Notes under the pieces: model-generated
What the model saw: only the letters and a program-made list of their open reading frames with translations
What the model was told of the DNA's origin: nothing
Databases searched by the model: none
Program-made: the position numbers and the translations under genes
Part shown: piece after piece, positions 32,659-40,848 of the stretch
How positions within the stretch are numbered: position 1 is the first letter of the stretch
Layout: each line of letters opens with the position of its first letter
DNA from: Hallerella sp963597395
GTDB taxonomy: Bacteria > Fibrobacterota > Fibrobacteria > Fibrobacterales > Fibrobacteraceae
NCBI GenBank assembly: GCA_963597395.1
Contig: CAVBPX010000003.1
Location: 5,270-69,269 of the forward strand
Length of the DNA: 64,000 nucleotides
Direction: 5' to 3'

Positions 32659-33896
32659 AGAAAACAAAAATTTTGATTCCTCTCGCCGTCCTTCTCGTTG
32701 CGGGCGGAATTGCGTACAAATTTATCGCCTCGCCTTCCGGCGGCGAAATGAAGGTCTTTGTGAGCGAAAAGGCGGCCCGCGCTTCGATTCAAACGACCAT
32801 TTCCTCGACGGGAACGCTCTCGCCGATGGATACGGTGAATATCGGCACGCAGGTCTCCGGCGACATCAGCAAAATTTATGTCGATTTCAATTCCAAGGTC
32901 AAAAAGGGCCAGGTGATTGCGGAACTGGACCGCTCCAAGCTCCAAACGGTTCTGTATCAGTCGAAAATCGCCGCTTCGAGCGCCAAGGTGGATTACGAGC
33001 ACAAGCTCGCCGTGTACAATCGCACCAAAAAGCTCGCGGAGACGGGAAGCGCAAGCTCCGTCGAATTGGAAACGGCCGAATACGAGATGAACTCGGCAAA
33101 GCTCTCGTGGGATACCCGCAAGAGCGAGGTCAAACAGGCGGAACTGAACCTGAGCTATTGCATCATCAAAAGCCCGATAGACGGCGTCGTGCTCGAACGT
33201 TCCGTGGATGTGGGTCAGACGGTTGCCGCTTCGATGAGCGCACCGACCCTCTTTATTCTCGCCAAGGATCTTTCCAAGATGCGCGTGATGGCGGACGTTG
33301 ACGAAGCGGACATCGGAGCCGTCAAGGCGGGCCAAAAGGTGAGCTTTACGGTGGATGCGTTCCAGGACGATACGTTCCAGGGAACCGTGGAATCCGTGCG
33401 CCTGAATCCGACGGTGACGTCCAATGTGGTCACCTACACGGTCGTTATTTCGGCCGAAAATCCGGATCTCAAACTTTTGCCAGGGATGACCGCAACGTGT
33501 ACGATTGTGACGGAAGAAGTGGAAAACGCGCTGAGCGTTCCGGTTGCCGCCATCAAGTTTTCGCCGGGAAAAATGGAAAAGAAGGCCTCCTCGGACGATG
33601 ACGATTTTGCTCCGCCGCCTCCCGGCATGGGCGGAAACGCTCCTGCCATGCACAAGGCCAGTTCTTCCGTCCCGAAAATTGTCGGAAAGAACGTCTGGAT
33701 TAATAACAACGGACGTCTGGATTTTCGCCCGGTGCGGACCGGAATCAACGACGGCGTAAACGTCGAAATTCTGGAAGGCCTCTCGGACGGGGATTCCGTC
33801 GTGGTCCGCGAAGAGACCGTTTCAGAGGCAAAGCCTCAGATGGATTCGGACGGGGAAAGTCCCTTTATGCCCGGGCCGAAGCGCAAAAAGAAGTAA
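32655..33896 (+). CDS. HlyD/MacA-family periplasmic adaptor
   Basis: The protein has 413 residues with one N-terminal membrane segment. It has lipoyl/barrel-sandwich halves (SGTLSPMDTVNIGTQVSG near residue 55 and IIKSPIDGVVLERSVDVG near residue 170) around a helical hairpin (residues 95-155), then beta-barrel and membrane-proximal domains. The layout is MacA-like. It is paired with a TolC channel, but no MacB-type or RND pump follows, so the inner-membrane partner must be encoded elsewhere. A strong terminator ends the pair. Confidence 0.9.
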   Translation: MKKTKILIPLAVLLVAGGIAYKFIASPSGGEMKVFVSEKAARASIQTTISSTGTLSPMDTVNIGTQVSGDISKIYVDFNSKVKKGQVIAELDRSKLQTVLYQSKIAASSAKVDYEHKLAVYNRTKKLAETGSASSVELETAEYEMNSAKLSWDTRKSEVKQAELNLSYCIIKSPIDGVVLERSVDVGQTVAASMSAPTLFILAKDLSKMRVMADVDEADIGAVKAGQKVSFTVDAFQDDTFQGTVESVRLNPTVTSNVVTYTVVISAENPDLKLLPGMTATCTIVTEEVENALSVPVAAIKFSPGKMEKKASSDDDDFAPPPPGMGGNAPAMHKASSSVPKIVGKNVWINNNGRLDFRPVRTGINDGVNVEILEGLSDGDSVVVREETVSEAKPQMDSDGESPFMPGPKRKKK

Positions 33897-33916
33897 ATCC
33901 TCAAGAGAGAGAAAAG

Positions 33917-33944
33917 AAAGAGACCGGCGCATGCCGGTCTCTTT
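33917..33944. terminator. Bidirectional terminator
   Basis: AAAGAGACCGGC-GCAT-GCCGGTCTCTTT between the adaptor gene (+) and batE (-); A- and T-runs on both sides serve both strands. Confidence 0.9.
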
Positions 33945-33966
33945 TCCTGTTTGAAATTCGCACCGA

Positions 33967-34743
33967 TTATTTGACGATGCCGAGCTCTCCGAGCTTGATA
34001 AAGCCGTTGATCTTTTCGCCGAGCCGGACGTGCGCCCAGCCTTCCTTCAGGTCGAGAACTTCGACGGAGGTTCCTTCGGAAAGCATGTTGAGCGTTTGGG
34101 ACTTGTCGCTCGGACCGCTTGTGACGTCGGCGCTTTCCGCAATGACGATTCCCACCGAATACGTCTTTTCGCGGTAGATCTTGTAGCCCGCGCTGCAGAC
34201 GAGAACGCCCAGGCACAGGGCCAGCGGAATTGTCAAAAGGGAGAGAACGAGCCTTGCCCGGGGACGCGCCAGGAGAATTTTCAGAATCTGGACGAGCATA
34301 ATCGCCCAGACGATTCCAAGCGCAATGAAAAGTTCTTTTTTGAGCGAAAAGAAGTGGTGCGCCCTGAAAAGAAATTCTAGAATGGGATTTTCCTCTTCGT
34401 CGGCTTCGACCTTGTCCTTGGTGAGGCTCTTCGCGAACTTTAGATTATAGGTGTAGTCCTCGTTTGTCGGGTTTCGGCGGAGAGCCTTTTCGTAATTCAA
34501 AATCGAAAGGCCGATTCTTCCTTCGCGAAAATAGGCGTTCCCGAGGTTGTAAAACAGGTCCGCGTCGCTGTAGCCGTTGTCGATGCAGTTTTGCCAGGCT
34601 TCGGCGGCCGATGTAAAGTCCCCGGCTTTGTAGGCGGCGGCTCCGGTGTAAAGGGTCTTGCAGTTTTCGCTTGCAAAGAGTGCCGTGCCGAGGCAAAATA
34701 AAATCAAAAGGGATTTAGAGGTGACCCGAAAAAACTTTTTCAT
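33967..34743 (-). CDS. batE: BatE-like TPR/SH3 membrane protein
   Basis: The protein has 258 residues from ATG 34743, which overlaps the batD stop (ATGA). A signal peptide (MKKFFRVTSKSLLILF), TPR motifs (AAAYKAGDFTSAAEAW and FYNLGNAYFREGRIG), two membrane helices (residues 140-200) and a C-terminal SH3-like domain (TSGPSDKSQTLNMLSEGT, then VEVLDLKEGWAHVRL) follow in the order seen in BatE. It belongs functionally with batA-batB at the start of the window, 30 kb away. Confidence 0.87.
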   Translation of the reverse strand: MKKFFRVTSKSLLILFCLGTALFASENCKTLYTGAAAYKAGDFTSAAEAWQNCIDNGYSDADLFYNLGNAYFREGRIGLSILNYEKALRRNPTNEDYTYNLKFAKSLTKDKVEADEEENPILEFLFRAHHFFSLKKELFIALGIVWAIMLVQILKILLARPRARLVLSLLTIPLALCLGVLVCSAGYKIYREKTYSVGIVIAESADVTSGPSDKSQTLNMLSEGTSVEVLDLKEGWAHVRLGEKINGFIKLGELGIVK

Positions 34744-36632
34744 TTTAAAATCTCCAGGCTGTCGCAAAGGACTTCAAAATCTTTCAGGGATTTTTCGCGG
34801 TCTTCCGAAGTTCCTTCGACCGGGGCGAACCGTGCAAAGGCGCATGCTTCCAGCCATTTGAGCACCTTTTCAAGCGATTCGGGCGGTAAACCGAGTTCGT
34901 TCAGGTTCGACTTGACCTGCTCCTGCGTCATGCCGCGGAATTCCCTGTTCGAAAGATCGGAAAGATATCCGACGAGACCTTTTTCGAGCGCCGCATAAAA
35001 AGCCTTGACTTCGTTTTTCGAAAGGGCCTTTTTGGCCTCGGCCATAGACGCATTGAGATTCTTTTTGGCGCTTGCCTTGCGCACGCGGGCCGCGTCTCCG
35101 GAATACTTTCGGTGCGAACGGATGAATGCGACAAGGATTGCGTACAAAATAAACGGCAGGACGAAAAGGAGCCAGAAGCCGACCGATTTGTAGGGCGGAA
35201 CCTCTTCGACCGTGGCGGATGTGACCGGGTGAATGTAGCGAATGTCCCGACCGAGGTCTTCAATTTCCGATTTGGCAGCGGGCGTGTAGGAGGGAGTGCT
35301 TGGCGCGTTTGCGCTTGCCGAAGTCGCTTCGCCTTTTTCCACCTGGATTTTCCAGGGCCCTTGCGTTTTGCTTTCGTACTTTTTCTTTGACGGATTGAAC
35401 CAGGAATAGGTGATTTCCGGAATGTGGAATTCGCCCTTCTTTTTGGGGTAGAGGAAAATGCGGATGTCTTTTGTGGTGACGACCTTTCCGCCCGCGACTT
35501 TTTTCTTGATGTCGTTTTCGGGAGGGACGGTGCGGAAGTCCGAGAAGTCGGGGAGAACCGGATCGGTGATGGTTCCCGGTTTTCCGTCGCCCGAAATGCG
35601 GATGGAAAACGTGAGAGCGTCCCCGAGCGCGAGGGAATCCTTGTCAAAGGAGGCTTCAAAGGAGTAGTTTCCGACCATTCCCGAAAAGTCCTTGGGCTTC
35701 CCCTGGGCGGGAAGCGGCAAAACCTTGATTTTGACGGGAGCCGTTTTGGCTTCGGCCTCGACGGGCTCCTGTTGGACGGTCTTGAAGCTCATGGAAAATC
35801 CGCCGCTAGACTTGTTCTTTTCGACGACCTTGGGCTCGCCGATTTTTGTGTAGGTGAACTTGAACGGCGGAATGGAAAGCTCTCCGGACTTGACGGGCGA
35901 AAGCCATGCGAACTTCGCCTTTCCCTGCATTTCGCGCGGGGCGTCCGGAATGGGAGCGAGCTTCAGGTCGGTGGAAATGTTTTCGGCCCGGTGCGCGATA
36001 AAGTCGTTTCCGAGGTCCATGTTTGTCGCGACGAGGTTTCCCTGAAAATGTTCAAACGTGTGAAGCGAAAGCGTGACGGAAAGCTGCTCGCCTTCATAGA
36101 CGGTCCGCTTGTTCGGGGTAAGCGTCGCGATGACCGCCGGGTCGTCGTAGGACTTTTTCACTTCGATGTTGTTCAAATGAAAAATGTCGTATTCCGTCTC
36201 GCCTATTTTCCACGTGAGAACGCCGGCCGCCTTGCGGCCCGTCTTTTGCGGAGCAACGAGATGAAAGCGGTATTGCCTGGCGGTAAAGCTTTTGCGCCGT
36301 TCCACACGAACATCCGCGGAGTCGAGGCTTTTCAGCACAAATCCGTTTTGCACGGAAAACTTCGGAACTTCGCGCGGACCGTATTCTTCGAGATTCTGGG
36401 TATCGACGGTAAACTGGAGCGTAAATTCCTCGCCCGCGGAAAGCGTGTTCTTATCGACCTGAATGTCCCAGGGCCCGCGCGTAATCATCTGGCCCGGATG
36501 GCTCGACTGCATTCCGCCGCCCATCATCGCGACCATCTGCTGGTGCATCTGGTCCATCATCGCCCAGGGATCGCTTACCTGCGCCGTGGCGCCCATTTCA
36601 AAGAGAAGAATAAAAAACAGAAAGCGTTTCAT
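34740..36632 (-). CDS. batD: BatD-like oxygen-tolerance protein
   Basis: The protein has 630 residues with a signal peptide and several periplasmic immunoglobulin-like beta domains (residues 50-440; VDKNTLSAGEEFTLQF, YEGEQLSVTLSL, LALGDALTFSIRISGDG). One membrane helix (SVGFWLLFVLPFILYAILV, about residue 485) and a helical cytoplasmic tail follow. This is the BatD layout. The tail contains Ala/Lys-rich helices that may contact BatE or the VWA proteins. Confidence 0.9.
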   Translation of the reverse strand: MKRFLFFILLFEMGATAQVSDPWAMMDQMHQQMVAMMGGGMQSSHPGQMITRGPWDIQVDKNTLSAGEEFTLQFTVDTQNLEEYGPREVPKFSVQNGFVLKSLDSADVRVERRKSFTARQYRFHLVAPQKTGRKAAGVLTWKIGETEYDIFHLNNIEVKKSYDDPAVIATLTPNKRTVYEGEQLSVTLSLHTFEHFQGNLVATNMDLGNDFIAHRAENISTDLKLAPIPDAPREMQGKAKFAWLSPVKSGELSIPPFKFTYTKIGEPKVVEKNKSSGGFSMSFKTVQQEPVEAEAKTAPVKIKVLPLPAQGKPKDFSGMVGNYSFEASFDKDSLALGDALTFSIRISGDGKPGTITDPVLPDFSDFRTVPPENDIKKKVAGGKVVTTKDIRIFLYPKKKGEFHIPEITYSWFNPSKKKYESKTQGPWKIQVEKGEATSASANAPSTPSYTPAAKSEIEDLGRDIRYIHPVTSATVEEVPPYKSVGFWLLFVLPFILYAILVAFIRSHRKYSGDAARVRKASAKKNLNASMAEAKKALSKNEVKAFYAALEKGLVGYLSDLSNREFRGMTQEQVKSNLNELGLPPESLEKVLKWLEACAFARFAPVEGTSEDREKSLKDFEVLCDSLEILK

Positions 36633-36668
36633 AACGAACTAAAAATACAAAAAAGCTATCTTTGAGCC

Positions 36669-38048
36669 ATGATTTATCAATCGTTGGAATCGCTCTTTCT
36701 CGATTATCCGCAAATCCAGATGCTCGGCCCCGTGGGAAGCGGAAAATCCAGGCTCCTCCGCGAATTTTCCGAAGCGCATCCGCGGGTCTCGCTTTCCTCG
36801 ACGGAAATCCAGCGAAGAATCCAACGGGCGCTTGCCCCTTTTTGGCAACAGCGCTTTATCAGCCTCCGCGACGACGACGCTCCGCGTGTCCGCGACCTGC
36901 TTTTAAAACCGAAGTTCTTTTTGAATTCCGCGCACTACGTCGAGGACGACCCTTTTGCCCCGACAAACCCCGAAAAGCTCGAAGAGGCGCTCGCAATGGC
37001 GAACCTCCCCGAAACGGTTCTCAAGGTAAAGCTTCTAAGCCTTTCGAACGGGGAACTTCGCCGCATCCTTCTCGCCCGGCAGTGGATGGAAAGTCCGGAA
37101 TATCTCCTGTTCGACGATCCGTTCGGAGGACTCGACCCGGAATTTCGCACGCACCTCGCAAAGGCCATTCTCAAGATGTCGAAGACGGGCGTCAAAATGG
37201 CGGTGAGCCTGCAGCGAAAAGAGGAACTGCTCCCGGAAATCCCGGCGTTTGTATATGAGAATGGCGAGTTTCACAGGTTTGACGGCGAACTTCCCATAGA
37301 AATTGCGGAACCCGTCGAAAAAAAACAGGACGTGACTGCCTACGTTTTTGAAACCCTGCGCACGCCCGAAAATGTCGGCGAGACGCTTTTTGACCTGGAA
37401 AACGTGACGGTCCGCTACGGTTCCTCGGTCATCATCGACAATCTGACGTGGCGCGTGAAAGCGGGAGAACATTGGGTGGTGATGGGCCCGAACGGCGCCG
37501 GAAAAAGCACGCTTCTCGCACTGCTTTCCGCGGATCACCCGCAAATGTATTCGAACGACATTACGCTCTTCGGAAAAAAGCCCGGTGCGGGCCTCGACAT
37601 TTGGAAGCACAAGGCCCAGATTGGATTTTTCTCGCCGGAACTCGCAACGCAATACCGCGAAAAGCTGAACATCGGGGACGTCCTTTGCACGGGCTTCACA
37701 ACGGGCCTCGGACTTTTCAACCCGCCGTCCTGGGAAGAACGCGCCAAGGCCAAAAAGTGGCTGGAAGAGCTCGGGTTTTCGGATGCCGGGCGGCCGTTCG
37801 ATTCTCTCTCGGCGACGGAGCGGAGGCTTGTCCTCATTGCCCGCGCCGCTATTCGTCCGCCAAAGGTTCTGATTCTCGACGAACCGACGCAAGGAATGGA
37901 CGTTGCTTTTCGCGAACGCCTTTTTGACCTGTTGGAATTTCTTTCGGGCGAAACCGCAATTATCCTTGTGACGCACTACGACTGCGAATGGCCCAAGTGC
38001 ATGACGAACGTGCTGCGGATGCCGAAGTTCTCGTTAAAGGAAAACTAG
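36669..38048 (+). CDS. Double-domain ABC ATPase, ModF-like
   Basis: The protein has 459 residues and two ABC domains without membrane segments. Domain 1 has GPVGSGKS near residue 20, a non-standard signature LSNGE and a Walker B with LLFDDPF, so the catalytic Glu is replaced by Asp. Domain 2 has GPNGAGKST near residue 276, signature LSATE and a canonical LILDEPTQGMD. The layout is ModF/PhrA-like, proteins associated with molybdate or repair genes, but the role is unknown. It ends overlapping the convergent crcB stop. Confidence 0.82.
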   Translation: MIYQSLESLFLDYPQIQMLGPVGSGKSRLLREFSEAHPRVSLSSTEIQRRIQRALAPFWQQRFISLRDDDAPRVRDLLLKPKFFLNSAHYVEDDPFAPTNPEKLEEALAMANLPETVLKVKLLSLSNGELRRILLARQWMESPEYLLFDDPFGGLDPEFRTHLAKAILKMSKTGVKMAVSLQRKEELLPEIPAFVYENGEFHRFDGELPIEIAEPVEKKQDVTAYVFETLRTPENVGETLFDLENVTVRYGSSVIIDNLTWRVKAGEHWVVMGPNGAGKSTLLALLSADHPQMYSNDITLFGKKPGAGLDIWKHKAQIGFFSPELATQYREKLNIGDVLCTGFTTGLGLFNPPSWEERAKAKKWLEELGFSDAGRPFDSLSATERRLVLIARAAIRPPKVLILDEPTQGMDVAFRERLFDLLEFLSGETAIILVTHYDCEWPKCMTNVLRMPKFSLKEN

Positions 38049-38425
38049 ATTAAAAGTTTCGCCGCGAGGTTTCCGAGATAGACGGCGAGGATTCCGAAAA
38101 AGACGCTCCCCGCCGCATAAAGGGCGAACATCAGAACGTTTCCGTCGCGGAACAGCTGAAGGTTTTCGTTTGCAAAAGTGGAAAACGTGGTAAGTCCGCC
38201 GCAAAATCCGACGGTGAGAAACAGCCGCGCGTTCGGGCTTAAGGTGCGCTCCGAGAGTCCGTAAAAGAGCCCAATCAGAAGGCAGCCGCCGATGTTTACG
38301 GCAAAGGTCCCGAGCGGAAAATGTCCCATTGCCGGGAAGAACTTCGAAATGCATCGGGTCGAAAGGAACCGGCAGATTCCGCCGAGCGCGCTTCCGCACC
38401 CTACCAAAAAAATCGATTGGAGCAT
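38045..38425 (-). CDS. crcB: Fluoride channel CrcB (Fluc)
   Basis: The protein has 126 residues from ATG 38425 and four membrane helices. Conserved segments are GGICRF near residue 14, GTFAVNIGGCLLIGL near residue 37, and GFCGGLTTFSTFANE near residue 72, which contains the polar track. It exports fluoride as a dual-topology dimer. No fluoride riboswitch could be recognised in the short upstream stretch. Confidence 0.95.
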   Translation of the reverse strand: MLQSIFLVGCGSALGGICRFLSTRCISKFFPAMGHFPLGTFAVNIGGCLLIGLFYGLSERTLSPNARLFLTVGFCGGLTTFSTFANENLQLFRDGNVLMFALYAAGSVFFGILAVYLGNLAAKLLI

Positions 38426-38531
38426 GCGACAAATATAGGTTTTCCGCCGGGCCATTGCAAAGCCTTTTGGACAGAAGAAAAAAACATTCCCCGATTTTTA
38501 TATTTTGTGCATTCAAGGTAAAGGATTGACA

Positions 38532-39653
38532 GTGATTACCGAAGAACAGATTCTCAAAGCTTTGTCCGTGGTTCAGGATCCGGATTTGAAGAAGAATATC
38601 GTGGAACTCGGATTTGTGAAGAACATCCGAATTTCAAAGGATGCGGACGTGGAACTGGACCTTGTCCTGACGACACCCGCGTGCCCGATCCGCGACCGTT
38701 TTAAGACCCAGTGCGAAGAGATTCTTCGGCAGTCCGGTGCGAAGACGGCAAATGTCGTTTTGCGCGCAAACGGCCGTGTCGTCAGTTCCGAAAAGGCGGA
38801 ACCGAACAACAACGAGCTTTTAAAAGACGTCAAGCGGATTGTGGGCGTTGCAAGCGGCAAGGGCGGCGTCGGAAAATCCACGGTGACGGCAAACCTCGCC
38901 ATGGCCCTGAGCCTTGCCGGCGCAAAGGTCGGAATTCTCGACGCGGACATCTACGGGCCTTCGATGAACATCATGTTCGGAGTTGAAGAGGCGCCCGAAG
39001 TTTTTGAGGACAGAACCATCGCTCCCGTCGAGGTCAAGGGCGGAATTTCCCTTATTTCGATGGCGATGTTCGCGGAGTCGGACAAGGCGACGATTTGGCG
39101 CGGCCCGATGGCAAGCCAGATGATCCAGAACTTTGTGCACCGCGTCCGCTGGGGCGAACTGGACTACCTGCTGATAGACTTTCCTCCCGGAACGGGCGAT
39201 ATCCAGCTGACGCTCACCCAGCAATGCCCGCTTTCCTGTGCCGTTGTCGTCACGACCCCGCAGGAAGTCGCTCTCGCGGACTGCCGCAAGGGACTTGCCA
39301 TGTTCGACAGCGTCGGCGTCCCCACGGTGGGAATCGTCGAAAACATGAGTTACTTTATCTGTGACGGATGCGGCAAGCATCACGAAATTTTCAGAACGGG
39401 CGGCGGCGAGCGCATTTCAAAGGCTCTCGGGGTTCCGCTTCTCGGAAAAATTCCGTTGGAACCCGCGGTTGCGGATGCCGGGGACCTGGGAACGCCCGTC
39501 GTGCTTCGCTATCCGAACAGCGAAAGTGGCAAGGCCTTTGCGGACATTGCCGAAAAGACCATCCAGGCCGTGGCGCGTCTCGAGCACACGTCAAAGGAAG
39601 TTTTGCACAATTTCCGCTACAGCTTTGAAGAACTCCCCGTGGAGGCCGTATGA
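38532..39653 (+). CDS. mrp: Mrp/NBP35-type iron-sulfur carrier ATPase
   Basis: The protein has 373 residues from GTG 38532 (AAGGA about 6 nt upstream; GTG 38505 is possible but less likely). An N-terminal MIP18/DUF59 domain (residues 1-95) is followed by the deviant Walker A GKGGVGKST near residue 118 and the CDGCG cluster-binding pair near residue 279. The protein transfers Fe-S clusters. It overlaps the DUF971 gene by ATGA, a pairing known from other genomes. Confidence 0.92.
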   Translation: MITEEQILKALSVVQDPDLKKNIVELGFVKNIRISKDADVELDLVLTTPACPIRDRFKTQCEEILRQSGAKTANVVLRANGRVVSSEKAEPNNNELLKDVKRIVGVASGKGGVGKSTVTANLAMALSLAGAKVGILDADIYGPSMNIMFGVEEAPEVFEDRTIAPVEVKGGISLISMAMFAESDKATIWRGPMASQMIQNFVHRVRWGELDYLLIDFPPGTGDIQLTLTQQCPLSCAVVVTTPQEVALADCRKGLAMFDSVGVPTVGIVENMSYFICDGCGKHHEIFRTGGGERISKALGVPLLGKIPLEPAVADAGDLGTPVVLRYPNSESGKAFADIAEKTIQAVARLEHTSKEVLHNFRYSFEELPVEAV

Positions 39654-39958
39654 TTCAACCTGTCAAGATTTTTCGCACAGGGAAAAACGAACTGGGATTT
39701 GACTTTGACGACGGTTCCCGCGCCGTCTTCCCTTTGCGCGCCTTGCGCCTTGCGTGCCCGTGCGCGCTTTGCGTCGATGAAAATTCCGGCGAGCGCCTTC
39801 TCGATCCGAAAACGGTTCCGGAAGACATTTCCATTGAAAGCATTCAGTCCGTGGGCCGGTATGCGGTCGGCATTCTTTGGAGCGACGGGCATCGGACGGG
39901 AATTTACCCTTATGATTTGCTCAAACGCTTGTCGGACGATTTGACGAAAAACGCGTAA
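39650..39958 (+). CDS. DUF971 protein
   Basis: The protein has 102 residues. It has the DUF971 / gamma-butyrobetaine-hydroxylase N-terminal-like pattern: FDDGSRAVFPLRALRLACPCALC with the CxCxxC cluster near residue 36, and VGRYAVGILWSDGHRTGIYPYDLL at the end (two segments). The Cys set suggests metal or Fe-S binding, and coupling to mrp suggests a role in Fe-S assembly. Confidence 0.85.
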   Translation: MIQPVKIFRTGKNELGFDFDDGSRAVFPLRALRLACPCALCVDENSGERLLDPKTVPEDISIESIQSVGRYAVGILWSDGHRTGIYPYDLLKRLSDDLTKNA

Positions 39959-40005
39959 AAAGCCATATTTTATGCGGTAAAATTTTTTGGCGTAGGTTTG
40001 TCCCC

Positions 40006-40848
40006 ATGAGTGATTTTAACGAATCCCTGTACTTTCGAGACTTGAATCGGTATCCGACTTTAAAGCCGGAGGAAGAAGCCGCGCTGATTGCTATCATCAA
40101 GGACGGCAAGACGGAAGAAATTCGCCAGTCCGCTCTCCAGCATCTTATCCGCGGAAACTTGCGCTTTGTGGTGAGCGTCGCCCGAAAGTATCAGGGCCGC
40201 GGACTTTCCCTGCTTGACCTCATCAACGAAGGGAATCTTGGCCTTTTCAAGGCGGCCAAGCGCTTTGACAGCACAAAGGACGTCAAGTTTATCAGCTACG
40301 CGGTCTGGTGGATTCGACAGTCCATTCAAAAGGCCCTCTTTGAACAGGTCGGCTCCGTCCGGATTCCGCCGAACAAGCTTACCCTGGTAAACCGTTTTAA
40401 GCGCGCCCTGGTGCAGAACGGCGGCGATTACGAACGCACAATGGCCATGCCCGAATTCGCGGGCTCGGAACAGGACATTGTCGAGGTGATGGAAAAAATC
40501 GTCGATATTTCGCTCGACGCCCCGATTAGCGACGACGGCTCTTCCGGGGATTCCGTAAGTTCCCTTATGGACGTTCTGGGGACGGAAGGGAACCAGGAAG
40601 ACGAAATGGAGAAGAACGAGCGCAAGGCCCTGATCGACGGCATTCTCAAGTCCCTGCCGCGCCGCGAAGAGGAAATCTTGCGGATGTTCTACGGTCTCGA
40701 TACGGTCGAGGATACAACTCTCAAGGACATCGGCGAAGACCTGAAGCTGAGCCGCGAGCGCGTCCGCCAAATCAAGAACAAGACATTGCGCAAGCTTCAA
40801 AAGAACAAGGAAAAGCGCGAACGGCTGGGCGATTTTCTGGAAGACTGA
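40006..40848 (+). CDS. Sigma-70-family RNA polymerase sigma factor (group 1/2)
   Basis: The protein has 280 residues. Region 1.2 (YFRDLNRYPTLKPEEEAAL), region 2 (NLRFVVSVARKYQGRGL, DLINEGNLGL, FISYAVWWIRQ), region 3 and region 4 with the helix-turn-helix (TTLKDIGEDLKLSRERVRQIK, split at DLK) are complete. The short form without region 1.1 is the style of Bacteroidota RpoD, so it could be primary or alternative (RpoS-like). It is the first gene of a three-gene run with two TPR proteins. Confidence 0.88.
   Translation: MSDFNESLYFRDLNRYPTLKPEEEAALIAIIKDGKTEEIRQSALQHLIRGNLRFVVSVARKYQGRGLSLLDLINEGNLGLFKAAKRFDSTKDVKFISYAVWWIRQSIQKALFEQVGSVRIPPNKLTLVNRFKRALVQNGGDYERTMAMPEFAGSEQDIVEVMEKIVDISLDAPISDDGSSGDSVSSLMDVLGTEGNQEDEMEKNERKALIDGILKSLPRREEEILRMFYGLDTVEDTTLKDIGEDLKLSRERVRQIKNKTLRKLQKNKEKRERLGDFLED

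Noticed and set aside
38426..38531. Possible fluoride riboswitch upstream of crcB
   Set aside because: The conserved crcB-motif segments could not be found in the short leader.
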